In this document: piece by piece, positions 1 through 10,500 of the stretch | Numbering within the stretch: the stretch's first letter is position 1 | How the letters are laid out: every line of letters begins with the position of its first letter | Assembly (NCBI GenBank): GCA_964023275.1 | Contig: OZ029927.1 | Coordinates: 14,137,222 to 14,201,221 of the forward strand | DNA from: Norana najaformis | Taxonomy: Eukaryota > Annelida > Clitellata > Crassiclitellata > Hormogastridae | DNA: 64,000 nucleotides | Reading direction: 5' to 3' | Notes under the pieces: model-generated | The model's input: only the letters and a program-made list of their open reading frames with translations | What the model was told of the DNA's origin: nothing | Database searches by the model: none | Program-made: the position numbers and the translations under genes

Positions 1-86
1 GGAGGCGAACTGCCCCCACGCCTATAGCTAAATCCGACACTGATGAGACCTAAGGCATTTTAACCTTTGACCTGTCTGTGTTTCAG

Positions 87-267
87 CCGTCCAGATACAT
101 CGTTCATATGGTTCCTAAATCCGTTGAAATCAATCCGTTACATCTTGTGGCACAACTACAGATGGGTCATTCTCAAGGCAATCGCTGTGCTGCTCCTGTC
201 TCTTCTCATCGCACTTTTCTTCTACAACATGCCCGGATACATGGTTAAAAAGATGCTCGGTGCTTAG
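87..267 (+). CDS. otof: Otoferlin-like ferlin, last coding exon (C-terminal membrane anchor)
   Basis: Partial gene; the rest lies upstream of the window. The acceptor tgtgtttcag ends at 86, and position 87 completes a split codon. The exon encodes about 60 residues: a juxtamembrane stretch [20 protein letters not shown], a hydrophobic helix ([18 protein letters not shown]), then [11 protein letters not shown] and TAG at 265-267. Ferlins are multi-C2-domain tail-anchored proteins of calcium-triggered vesicle fusion and membrane repair. The FLNPLK motif and the PGYxVKKxLGA end are those of the otoferlin (type II) branch rather than dysferlin/myoferlin, as I recall the family. C2 domains cannot be checked here. 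A ferlin C-terminus is near certain; the otoferlin subtype is likely. Confidence 0.88.
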
Positions 268-296
268 TCAACAGAATTACAACAGACATGCTTCAT

Positions 297-302
297 AATA
301 AA
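297..302 (+). terminator. Poly(A) signal of the ferlin gene
   Basis: AATAAA 30 bases after the ferlin stop codon, the first canonical hexamer downstream. It implies a very short 3' UTR ending near 315-330. Confidence 0.7.
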
Positions 303-2867
303 GTCTTTGGTTTAACAATTAATTTTTTCCCAGTGTTTGTTTCGACACATTTGACTGTATGGGCCTGTACTCTGTTTAAAGTGGACACAAAGAATGAAAA
401 GTATCATGACTGATTTTACTTTCCTTAGTACATTCCTGCCATTCACTTGAAGCGGCGCTATATAAGTGTCCAATTACAATTACACAGAAGTACGCATATT
501 TAAAATTTGTTATAACATACATTCCTTATACATTCCAGCAGTGAGCAGTATTTAAGCATCTTTGTACCCCTTCTTGGTAGAAATCAGATAAATGTCAAAA
601 TATGTTACGGGTAATGGTGGAGTAATGGTGGTGGTAGCACATGACAGTCAGCAGTTTTTGAGATTCTCGGAAAGGAGCTATACAAATGTACATGCATAAC
701 GGGTACCATGATGCAAATGAAAAGCTGGTGGTATTTATCCTCTTAATATTGATGATGGAGTATGTGACAAAATTCCAACACAGGTTCTGCCGATAATGTT
801 TCATTATTTACCACAGAGCATTAAAAGTTTAACGTTCGCTTCCAGATAGTAATCATTCAGCTAATATTTCTTAAATTTGCTCGTATTCTGCTTGATTCTG
901 TTTGAAATATATTCTTTAACTCCAGAAATTCAAAACGTCTGGTACTTTGCTTACTTCAAGAATGCTAGTAACTTTGACATACCATGTGACTTGTGGTTAA
1001 AATCTGCATTTTCTTGAACTAATCCACCTTCACCTCACATTTATGTTCATCTCCTTTTTCAGTTTTGTCGCTTACCTGTATGGTATGGGGAAGTTATTGC
1101 TTATCATGCTTCTTTCAACGCTATGTATGGCTTCTGCATTCTTGAACTATCTATTGTATTATTTGTTATTAGTTCTGCAATTATTAGGTGCCACCATCTA
1201 ATGCCTTGAAGGTTAATGCTGCCTTTTACTGCAGGCTCCAGAATTTGAATCTCAATTGGCTTTTCTGACCTTTGATTGAATTATTTGGTTATACAAAGTG
1301 TTCTGAATTGCAAAATTAATTTAAACAAACTAAATTATGGACAAAATGATGTTCTTCTACTCAGACTGAGTAAAACAGTTTCTGAAAAGAATGTTTTAAG
1401 TAATTTTGAGAAGTGTTGCATGCCAACTCGTAAATTTTAAGACTGTATGGTTTCTGACTTGCACGATTTATCAGCTCTTACTCATTTTAAGCTTTTCATC
1501 TGGTGTAAATACAGCAAGAAAGGCCAAAACTGTCAACCTAACGAGAATATTTTGCTAAATGCTAGCCTTAGCTAGTTTTGACATTGAACTGAAGGTATTT
1601 TGTCAATATATTTTAGATCAAGCTGTATAAGTCACAGGATAGTTGGAATTTCTGTTAGTGATTGAAACATCAGCTGCTAAATCCACCATTTTATTTGTTT
1701 TTTTATAGCATTACCATATTTTTGCTTTTTATATATATTGTTCTCTTTCAGTTTTAAAGGGCATTTTATTGCTATTTTTCATTGTCAAATCATTGAGACA
1801 AAATTCATATTTTCATCGTTGTGCCAAATTTTTTTTATAGTTAACAAAATCACATTTACAAACCATTCTGAGTCGTAACTTGAAATCAAACTGTGAACTG
1901 CACAGGTTTCCCAAACCCCTTAATCTCAGTTGTACTTGGTATGTTTTACCATTTACCGCCCAAAGTGACTCAGGCAATAAATGCCAATGTGTACATTTTA
2001 AATGTGTGTAGGATAATGATTTTGTTTGTCTCCATGTAACTTGAAGTAGTTTGAAGTGGAATGCATACATTCCTTTGCTTATTATGTAGGAAAAACTGTA
2101 TGTTTTGTTACCATATGAATGTTTTCACTTCTTTCTTAAAACTGACAAGTGACAACCCTCTTCCTTTGTACATTTTCTGAATATATGTCTGCAAAATCTA
2201 CAACTAGGGTAGATAACAAGATATGCGTATAACTCTAAAATTGACATATTGTGTGGTTATGTCACATGGATGCAATTTATCCAAATCTGTAAATGATTGA
2301 AAGCAAGTTTATAGGTTTGAAAGTCAGTTGATCGTAGTAATGTTTTCTTATCAATATATCACAATAACAAAGTTAATGGCTATTGGCTTTGCTTAAATAC
2401 ACAGCAGTTACGTCGGTCTGTGCACATTTAGCCAAGTCCTTGCTGTTATGTTATTAAATAATTTTGACTTTTTATTCAGAAAATGTGATAATTGATGATT
2501 GTGTTAGGAGTCACTTTGTACAGATGTGTGAATATTGCACCTCTTCTGGTAGCTGATGTGAAATCAAAGCAGGAGTATTTTTGTTATTCTAACTTAAACA
2601 ATAAATCAGAACTTGGGATTTCTAGTGTCTAGTCGTATTGTCTTCACAGACTTTCAAGGTTTGACTTTTTCAATGGTTTCTTAATAAGACAACTTTAATT
2701 CAGTAAAACATCTAGAAAGCCGGTCACCAAACTTTCGAGAATTTTTCAAAGATCTTTAACGTAAACTATTACAGAAGCTATTGAAATAACTGAGTGTCTG
2801 AAAATAAAACAGAATTCTTCCGATTTAATAAAATAATCATTTATAACAAAAACTTGGAGAACTATGA

Positions 2868-2930
2868 GCTATTGTGCAGTGGAGTTAAGCAGTGCTGAGC
2901 ATTGTTAGTACTTGGATGGGTAACCAACCA
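2868..2930 (+). repeat. 5S-rRNA-derived sequence (SINE3-like or 5S pseudogene)
   Basis: The stretch reads gttaagcagtgctgagc, attgttagta, cttggatgggtaacc. These match in order the 5S rRNA internal control region (A-box GTTAAGCA..., intermediate element, C-box TAGTACTTGGATGGGTGACC). The 5' part of a 5S gene and a T-run terminator are absent, so this is not a working 5S gene. A 5S-headed SINE (SINE3 type) or a retropseudogene fits. A second copy on the other strand lies at 33318-33365. Confidence 0.72.
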
Positions 2931-3349
2931 TCAACCCTCCACCTCTACAGGGTCAGTAAATGGGTATCAGTCCAAGTTGGGATGTTACCAAAGGTGTTCT
3001 GTTGCTGGATCAGCAAAAATGCCAAATGATCCTTCGACCTCAGGATTTTCAGATTCTGCAAAGTTTCTGTAGACTTCTGTAAACAAGTATGCCAACTTTA
3101 CATTTACTTTTTCACAGAGATTTTAATATTAATAAACTAATTAATAGTTAGTTACTTGCTCACTTTGTCACTCACATACTATGTATAACCCTGGCAACCC
3201 ATTCACTGAAACGTTTACATTTTCAATTCATTTCTGTAGCGCTAGTTGTACGTAAAACCTAGTTAGTAACAGAATGGTACAACATTTGACTCAGTAATCG
3301 ACAGATCATCTACAGATTCTCATCTTCTGATTCCGTGCTAGGTTTACCT

Positions 3350-3625
3350 GCAACACAGCGGTCTAATAAGTGCCCTGGGTTTGTGACGAAACAGTTGTGG
3401 GTTTGAAGCCTGCTGAGGGGACCCTGTGTAATGACCATGGGCAACTTGAGCATAATTATGTGCCTCTCACCAAGCAGTAGACCCCTTATAATTGCGTCTT
3501 TGCGCAAGCTGGTTAATAAGCGGAATGAGGTTCGTCCATTGTTGGCTCAGGTGCTTAAGAAAAAGAACTGAGCGCCTCTCCTGCTTTTCACTTTGGGACA
3601 CGTGACTTGTACTTTTACGCTTCCT
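3350..3625 (+). repeat. tRNA-derived SINE, family A (old copy)
   Basis: A diverged copy of the element seen at 22249, 23900, 46846 and, inverted, at 9738. Shared blocks in order are the B-box region gtgggtttgaagcc, tgggcaactt, tgcctctcaccaagcagta, ttcgtccattgttggctca and ttgtacttttac at the 3' end. It is the most degraded of the five. Confidence 0.65.
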
Positions 3626-4029
3626 GTAAACACATCTGATGTCGATAAAACTTAGCGTAACCTAAAATAATCATGGTGCGATTTGTAGATTGAAACTTCC
3701 CTATTAATGGGTCTGGCTGAGATCATCCTCTAACTGGCTGCCTTTCCATACTGCTTCCAACTTCGAATCGATTATGAATAGTGTAATGTAACTCAACGAA
3801 CTTTTGATTTGTCGACTTTTAGTCGAATCAATCCACTATAAGCTTTTGCCAACTGCCAAGTAGCCTATGTAGTTTACGAAACTCTGCAAAAGCGTTCTTA
3901 TAAATAAGAAAATACAAGTTTAGTTTTTAGTTTCACTCATCAAGTTTTATTATACCAGTAAAACTGTAGACTTCCTGCAAGGATGTATGTTAGATCGCCC
4001 AAGCGAACATTTATTGTAAATGTGTAGTC

Positions 4030-4110
4030 AATCGACTGCCAGATGGCGGAAAGCGGCAAATGACGTCATTTTGTTGACCCTGTTTTATGATATTCAATGA
4101 ATATATTGAT
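4030..4110 (+). promoter_or_regulatory. Putative betaglycan promoter: YY1-like and CRE motifs
   Basis: A YY1-like motif CAGATGGCGGA at 4040-4050 lies 10 bases before a perfect palindromic CRE, TGACGTCA, at 4061-4068. It is about 300 bases upstream of a clean splice donor (CAAG|GTAAGA, exon end 4403) that would close a first exon. YY1 sites often sit near transcription starts, so transcription probably begins near 4050-4110. This is inferred from motifs and position. Confidence 0.45.
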
Positions 4111-4403
4111 ACTTTCTCAACACTAACAGCGAACGTTTACGCAAGGGATGCGAAAGGCACTTGCAAAGGTTTAATTAAACGTTGATTAAACGACGCAATC
4201 AATTGACGGTGTTATAAAACTTTGTGCTTTTGTTGGATTATCGTGAGTTTACTCAAGAAAGTTTGGCGTTTTTATGTTAATACGATTATGTGAAAGATGC
4301 GTTAGATGTTGACTGTGTACGGGTAACTACTTCGAACGGCACACTCTTCTGCCTTGTTTTATGGATCGCCGATGTACGTTGAATAAATTACGATATAAAC
4401 AAG
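4100..4403 (+). other. TGFBR3: Putative non-coding exon 1 (5' leader) of betaglycan
   Basis: The 5' edge is approximate. The right edge is a strong donor (GT at 4404). The leader contains several upstream ATGs: one at 4148 opens a short frame that soon stops, and one at 4361 stays open into the donor, leaving one base of a codon. Spliced to the acceptor at 7408, that second frame runs on and stops at 7492-7494, overlapping the main ATG at 7488. No rival first exon is visible upstream of the signal-peptide exon. A transcript would be needed to confirm it. Confidence 0.4.
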
Positions 4404-4869
4404 GTAAGAAAATTCATTTAGCATCAGTTTATTTATATAGCACCAATTTGAAGTCTCCAAATCGATTTCAACTTCACTGCCATTGTATTTAATGCGATAA
4501 TTAAAAGAACAAAGTACTGCTTGTTTTGTTGACACTGTGAACACTCATTGAAGCAGTTTATTTGGTGTCATGGTGATCAAGAAATTTTAGAGGTTCACGT
4601 ATAATAAGTTCGATGGTGGGACGACTATGGTTCGTGTTTTCTTATAAAAGATGTGACTTGCTAAACCCCATGAATAGGCTTCTAGCTGAAGAAATAATTA
4701 CATCCAAAATGCTCCTCATGAAGCGGGCTTCAATAGTCCGTGCATACCCACATGCATCAAGGAGCTCTGTGTTTCTGTCATGGGCCAGCCAGAGTGACAA
4801 GTGCTGTGCTTAGCAACCCATGGGGCTTGATAGTCCCACTGTTTCTGATTCTATTTGCCTATCAATTTG

Positions 4870-4970
4870 ATTTTGACTGAGCGTCTGTAAATATGCTGGT
4901 CCCCGTGACGTGGCTTTCATTGGGCACTGTAGAAATCTCGAGATTACGATTACTTACATACAGCGACTGG
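4870..4970 (-). repeat. Dispersed repeat, 'cgagatttctacag' family
   Basis: Read on the minus strand this gives gtaatcgtaatctcgaga, ttctacagtgcccaatgaaa, then accagc and gctcagtcaaaa. The same order occurs on the plus strand at 20685-20762, 51685-51785 and 61610-61670. The ends are not sharply defined and no coding potential is seen. Confidence 0.6.
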
Positions 4971-5537
4971 GGAACACCTTACCTTCTTGTGCATTGGACC
5001 ATCCACCGAGCTGTCGCTATAAATCTAAACTCTGTGACCTGAAGAAACAGCTCATGATGTATTCTTAGTTTATCCATAGTCGCATCTTGTTAGATCTGTT
5101 AGATAGTGATGTTATTGGGAGATTCTCATAAGATGTCGGTATATGCTTAGATACACAGGTATATACAGCAGTAACTTTGTTTGCATAGTGTTTTTTGAAC
5201 TCACAGCCCAACCACAAATCACAATACTGATAATGTACAGTTATAGTGATTCTTGTGGTGCTATATAAATGTTCAGTTGTATTATAAATAATACTAGTGT
5301 ATTGAACCTGAGCTTCTAGCACTTGTTGCTTAGGGGCATTGAAGTGACCAAATGAATTCATCAAGAAGCAGTGGAAAACCAAGAAGCTGCTGGAAGCAGA
5401 TGGATTTACATGTAGCATGGTGTTGACGAATCCCTTAGGTGTTTATGGGGTGCTGTCCATTGGATGTGCTGTCCATTGGGTGCTCTGCCCACTGGGGGCA
5501 GAGATGAAATAAGTTCAGGAATGTTGGATGGGAACGC

Positions 5538-5720
5538 AATAGCCTAGTACTCTAGTAGTTGGCTTGAGTCGGACTATCAACCCAGAAGTTGGGGTTCAAA
5601 TCACCACCAGCACAGGCAGATATTCTAAGGTTTCTGTTCCACTTGCACCTCCCCAGCGAACATGGGGATAAAATGAGTACAAGTTAAAATGGGTATGGGT
5701 TTTGGCCAGCATAAGGGATT
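5538..5720 (+). repeat. tRNA-headed SINE, other family
   Basis: A tRNA-like head with an A-box-like 'tagcctagtactctagtagttgg' region split by divergence, followed by a good B-box, ggggttcaaatcacc, near 5591-5605. The body differs from family A. Confidence 0.5.
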
Positions 5721-6029
5721 TCTTGTTCAGTTGGATGAGCTGACACAATTGCTACATCAACACCTGCGTAGTGTATGACTAAATATAACTACTGATCTAT
5801 TGCGGTCAGGTTATTGCTGTCAGAATAATTTCGGTTAATAACGTGACCTCATTGTAGATCAGCTTCATTAATACGTGCTACTTGATATGCCTCCCAGAAG
5901 GTAACATTACAGTGAGTTTCCATTGTGTTCAGCATACCTAACAATGACTGACTCTGTGGTTGGATGGTCCGTTGATCAAATGGCTAAAAGACCAACCGCC
6001 CGATTGATTGATTTGTTTGATTGACTGTT

Positions 6030-6166
6030 CATTCATTCATTCTTTTGCTCACTCATTCATTCATTCATTCATTTGTAGAATAGATTCAGTGGAAGTTAGA
6101 TGCACTTACAGTGTGTGTGTGCGTGTGTGTTTGTATGTTTGCATGTGTGTGTGTGTGTGTGTGTGG
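6030..6166. repeat. ATTC and TG microsatellites
   Basis: An imperfect (ATTC)n run at about 6030-6075 and a (TG)n run at about 6112-6166, with about 35 bases of ordinary sequence between. They produce a meaningless 78-residue open frame. Confidence 0.8.
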
Positions 6167-7408
6167 ATTGAGCACAGATCCTCAGAAGTGAAAATAATAA
6201 TGACGTTGACAGCGACATTTATAATGAGTACTTTGTGCAAGTGACGATATCTAGCCAGTTAACCCAACTGCAGCTATCAAAACCACCAAAACAAAAAGAG
6301 AATCATAAAAGAATCAAATTGACGAGCTCACGTGAAGAAGAAAAGTCATTGACTAGAGGGACACAAGAAAAATAGCTACAGAAACAAGGAAAAAAATAAC
6401 ACAAATAAAAACCTGACTGATAACAGTAGTAAACCAGCTAACAACCATGTGTACAACTATGTTATTCCTGCAATCACAGCTAGCCAGCTGATAGCGCCTG
6501 AACATAAGATATGAGGTTAATCAAGTTATATAGTGGTTTCTCGTGAACCGCTGACATCTGGAAGCCTTGTTCTGGACCAATTGTTAAGTTATTCTGTCTA
6601 CATAAATTATACTTAGCAAGACCTTGGATTGTATGGAGTTCAACTTCAATACTTACCTGATCAAGTGCTAACTGAGATAAAATATTCCATGCTGTTCATT
6701 GGCCAGCAGACAAGCGTGCATTGCTATGTTATGCATGGCTGTGCACCTGTTTATTCTGGATCCGGGCAAAAGCCAGATTCCCCGAATTGAAATATATCAC
6801 TCTGCTGTTTCTCCCTGGCGGATCAGCTTATCTTTTGTGTATATTTATACATGGTAGTCAGAGCCTGTGTTTATTTATGGCAGTTTTTGAGATAAAGAGA
6901 GGAAAATTATTATATATTCATCATTTAGATGTTTACTAGACCAGAATGGAGATGGCCAACTTTCTGAACTCTTCTCTGCTGCCAGAAGCTTAGAAATCTT
7001 TTCTAAACTCTGCATACACCATAGAATTTCTGGACTAATTCCTGGCTGATTGAGATCAAATAAAGATCCAAATTTAAAACCATGGATAGCATGAAAGCTA
7101 AATTTAATGCAATGAATGTGTACTGCTCTTCTGATGTTGCTGACTGATATGTCATGTATCAATGACTGATTAAAAATAATTTAATCAAATAAATAATAAT
7201 GATTCAAGTCTCAAAAGAATTGGCTGGTAACAGCAGAAACAACTGTAGCTAGAATACTCTTAGGCATAACATTCCATCCACATTATTTTCTACTGTCAGT
7301 AGTCGTTACTTTTAAGAATGTAGATTGCTCTGGCATGCTTTATGTTACTTAAGCCAGACAATGCATGATATTTTTCATGCATTTGAATAAGTTTTTCTTT
7401 GCTTTTAG

Positions 7409-7581
7409 ATAAGCATACCGAAATTGGAAGCGTATTGTATAGCTCCGCAGTTGCCCAGAGTGGCTGGCTGCTGGCTCGCTTCTTGCAATGTTGACACCGT
7501 CTGTCTGGATTACTGTGACGGCTTTACTGCAGCTTGGAGCCCCGTTTGGCTCCTGCACCCAGTCTTCACAAAATGCCAGAG
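7409..7581 (+). CDS. TGFBR3: Betaglycan exon 2: leader end, start codon, signal peptide
   Basis: The acceptor tttgcttttag ends at 7408. ATG at 7488-7490 opens residues 1-31: MLTPSVWITVTALLQLGAPF is a typical signal peptide, followed by GSCTQSSQNAR, with cleavage probably around GSC. The donor AGAG|GTATGT leaves one base (G), which joins AT of the next exon to make Asp. I chose this start because it alone gives a secretory leader, the right phase, and a stop-free join to the first orphan-domain exon. Confidence 0.78.
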
Positions 7582-10500
7582 GTATGTGAGATGTTCTGAT
7601 TGAAACAGATGACATCACACTCATGCGCACACACGCATACACACACACGCACGCGGGCACAGTGATTTTGTAAGATATCTAACTGATGTTATATTACCCA
7701 TAAGTTTCTGATTACCGTACATACATACATGCATATGTACATACATATGCTAGCATATGCATGTGATGGCACACAGGCACACAAACACACACAACATTCT
7801 CTGAGCGGTGTAAGTTCAGCCACACTTCTAAGGACCATTGTTGAAAGAGGGGTGTGGTAAATGAGCAATTACCTTAACTTACCATATTATATCATTCTTT
7901 CATTTAGAGCATTTATATAGCACCCTCAAAGATATCTTTTCAGATGTGCTCCCAACCTTTTCCCCGGCCAAAGAGAATGGTTTTCAAGTGTTTGCAGAAG
8001 ATGTTTGTGACATCTTTGGTTAAGAGAACATGCAGATCTAAAGGGAGGCTTTTCCAGGTGGATGGCCCAACCTCTGACAAGACACAATGTTGCATTGTCC
8101 AAGTGAGTGCAAAAGGAACAACAAGTTCACCTTTAGCCACGGAGTGAAGATTGCTATGCCTAGCCAAATCTGACACCTGAAATTGTACCCTTTATTTCTT
8201 AGCTGCGTGCACGAGCGTGTGTATGCATGCGTGCGTGAGTGCATGCGTGTATGTGTGCGCGTGCATGTGTGTGCTGTCCTATCACACATTTCTCAATGTG
8301 TGAATTTTTAATGACACTGCTGGAGGATAAGGAGTAACCTTTGAAATGCTGTCAGTTAGTTCTAGCCTATCTGAAGTGGTCGGGTGCTGAAGTGTGAGAG
8401 AATGACGAGACTGTGCCTAGAATTCAGACCGCTTTGTAGGCTTGTGGCCGAAAGGCAAATAGCTTTACTCCAGGACGTCCAATCTGTGATAAGTTGTTGT
8501 ATTCGTGCACATCTTCTAAGCCTGATTAATTATGAAGATATACTGATACTGTTTGATGTCGTTTGATTTTTAGTGCTTTGTCAAGTGATCTTGTGTAAAA
8601 TAATTAATATCAGTCTGATTGCAGGATTGATAATGAAGCCAGCTAGCTTGAACTTCCGCCTTGATGTTTCAAATGTATGCCTTAGTTTTGATTACTGCCG
8701 TTCATTATACTACAGGGTTTCTGCCATGGTCCCCAGTATCTGTGATGATCCGGTGTTTCTTTTATGGCCTGAAGTATCTGTGATGACCCTGAGTTTCTTC
8801 CATGGTCACAAGTATTCACCATTGTCCTGAATTTTGGCCATGCTTCTGAGTACCTGCAATGGTTGCCATGGTCCCAAGTATCTACTATGGTCCGGAATTT
8901 TCTGCCTTGGTCTAAAGTACCTGCCATGGTCCTAAATTTCTGCCATGGTCCAAAATATCTGCCATGATCTAGAATTTCTGCCATGGTCTGAATTTCTACC
9001 ATGGTCCGGAATTTCTGCTATGGTCCTAAATTTCTGCTGTGGTCCCACGTATGTGCCTTGGTCCTGAATTTGTGGCATGGTTCTGAGTTTGTGCCATTAT
9101 CCAAAGCATCTGCCGTTTCCAGCTAGGAATGTTAATTGCTTTTGTGTCCCTGTGATTCAGAAATAGATAAATTATTTTTGGATGTAGACTTCAGTGTTTT
9201 GAATGGCAGTCAACATTAGCATATACACATGCATACATATAGACATATGTATACTAAATGGCTTAAAGGCGCAAGCTTTGACAATACGTGCTCTAATTTT
9301 CAGTTCAAGTCTCTGAACCTAAGATATTATTTAATGCTATTTATACCACGTATATTCCTGTGCAGACAATATGTGGCATAATTTTCAGTTCAAGTTTCTG
9401 AACCTAAGCTGTTAATTAACACTATTTATACTATTTTTATTCCTGTGCAGATTTGGAGCACGACTCTGACCTGTGCAAGATTCGTTCATCGTTTCAGTCG
9501 CCTTACGTCAAGGCGTATCGCACGGAACCTGCGTCTGCACTCACCTGCAACTACAGCGGTGTTCTGTCACCCTCCTCCTCTTCATCGTCATCTTCTTCAT
9601 CGAGAAAGGAGGTCCATGTGGTGTATCTGCAAATCCCAAGCAATAACCAGTCAGAGGAAAGACGTCACCGTGTGCCGCAGGTTCTCTTGAACATCGAAAC
9701 GAGCAATGAAAATGGCAAGTGTCCACTGGAAATTAATGTAAAAAGTAAAAGTAAAGTATCCCATGTCTCACAATTGAACGTAGGGGAAGCACTCGTCTCC
9801 TTTTCTTGGCCCTTGAGCCGGCGATGCACGAATCCTAATGTCCTGGACATGGGGCCGGTGCATCACAGGACTTGCCGTGTACTTTCCGTCTTATGCTGGT
9901 ACCAAATTATACTGCTTGGTGACAGAGGCACGGTGTGCACACACAAGTTGCCCACAGTCATTGCTTAGGAAAATAATGTACAACTTTATAAAAAGTTAAT
10001 TTCAGGTGCATTCCATTTCTGTCCCAAGAACGTGTCAGGCATGTGCAGAAATATACTGAGGAAGATGAGGCGAATGTATTTAAGCTATTCGAAGCATGAT
10101 CGGGGTATGCTTGGGTGCATTATCAGAGAGACATGGAATGCACCCTTGATTGAGCAACAGCTTGAAGATGCATGAAATGTTAATGGATATGGAAATGCGT
10201 GTAGATTAGAGGACAGTGTGCATCCTCTTCCTATTTTTGCTGTGTAGGAGTCACAAGTATTTTTGTCATTGTGGATAGATTGTGCTTGGTGATTTATTAT
10301 TATTTTGAATATTTGTAATGTGGAGTCAAGCGCAGAAATCAAAATCTGAGGCACAGTAAATTTATCACATCCTTCTGGCTGGAATTAATCCCTCCTAGGG
10401 GAGGGGTCAGCCACATGAATCCTTCTTTTCCATTTGTTTCTATCTCCAGTATCTTCTTTCTTCAGTCTGAGGAGCTTTAGGTCTTGGTGAATCATGTCTC

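Larger units (their letters stand above)
303..4000. other. Intergenic stretch between ferlin and betaglycan
   Basis: AT-rich with no convincing exon on either strand. Short open frames here lack splice signals or recognisable protein content. It holds a 5S-rRNA-derived piece near 2870-2930 and an old tRNA-derived SINE near 3350-3625. Confidence 0.6.
4404..7408 (+). other. Intron 1 of betaglycan (proposed)
   Basis: No coding exon recognised. It holds an inverted copy of the 'cgagatttctacag' repeat (about 4870-4970), a tRNA-headed SINE near 5538-5720, an ATTC tract (6030-6075) and a TG tract (6112-6166). The minus-strand open frames at 5065-5418 and 6875-7162 have no splice support or family match. 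Confidence 0.4.
7582..9450 (+). other. Intron 2 of betaglycan
   Basis: Contains short CA and CATA runs, a likely LINE 3' remnant on the minus strand (7930-8170), a roughly 20-bp satellite (8715-9115), and an 85-bp tandem duplication (9281-9450) that repeats the 3' splice site of the next exon. No exon recognised. Confidence 0.75.

Noticed and set aside
2868-2930. Functional 5S rRNA gene
   Set aside because: The 5' half of the molecule and the T-run terminator are missing; only the internal promoter region is preserved.
5065-5418. 117-residue minus-strand open frame
   Set aside because: No splice sites in phase, no recognisable domain, AT-rich intronic DNA; length is within chance expectation for a 64-kb window.
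9719-9968. Extension of the exon 3 frame past the donor
   Set aside because: The extra residues come from an inverted SINE with target-site duplication and end in a stop. Only the first few codons could matter, through alternative donors.
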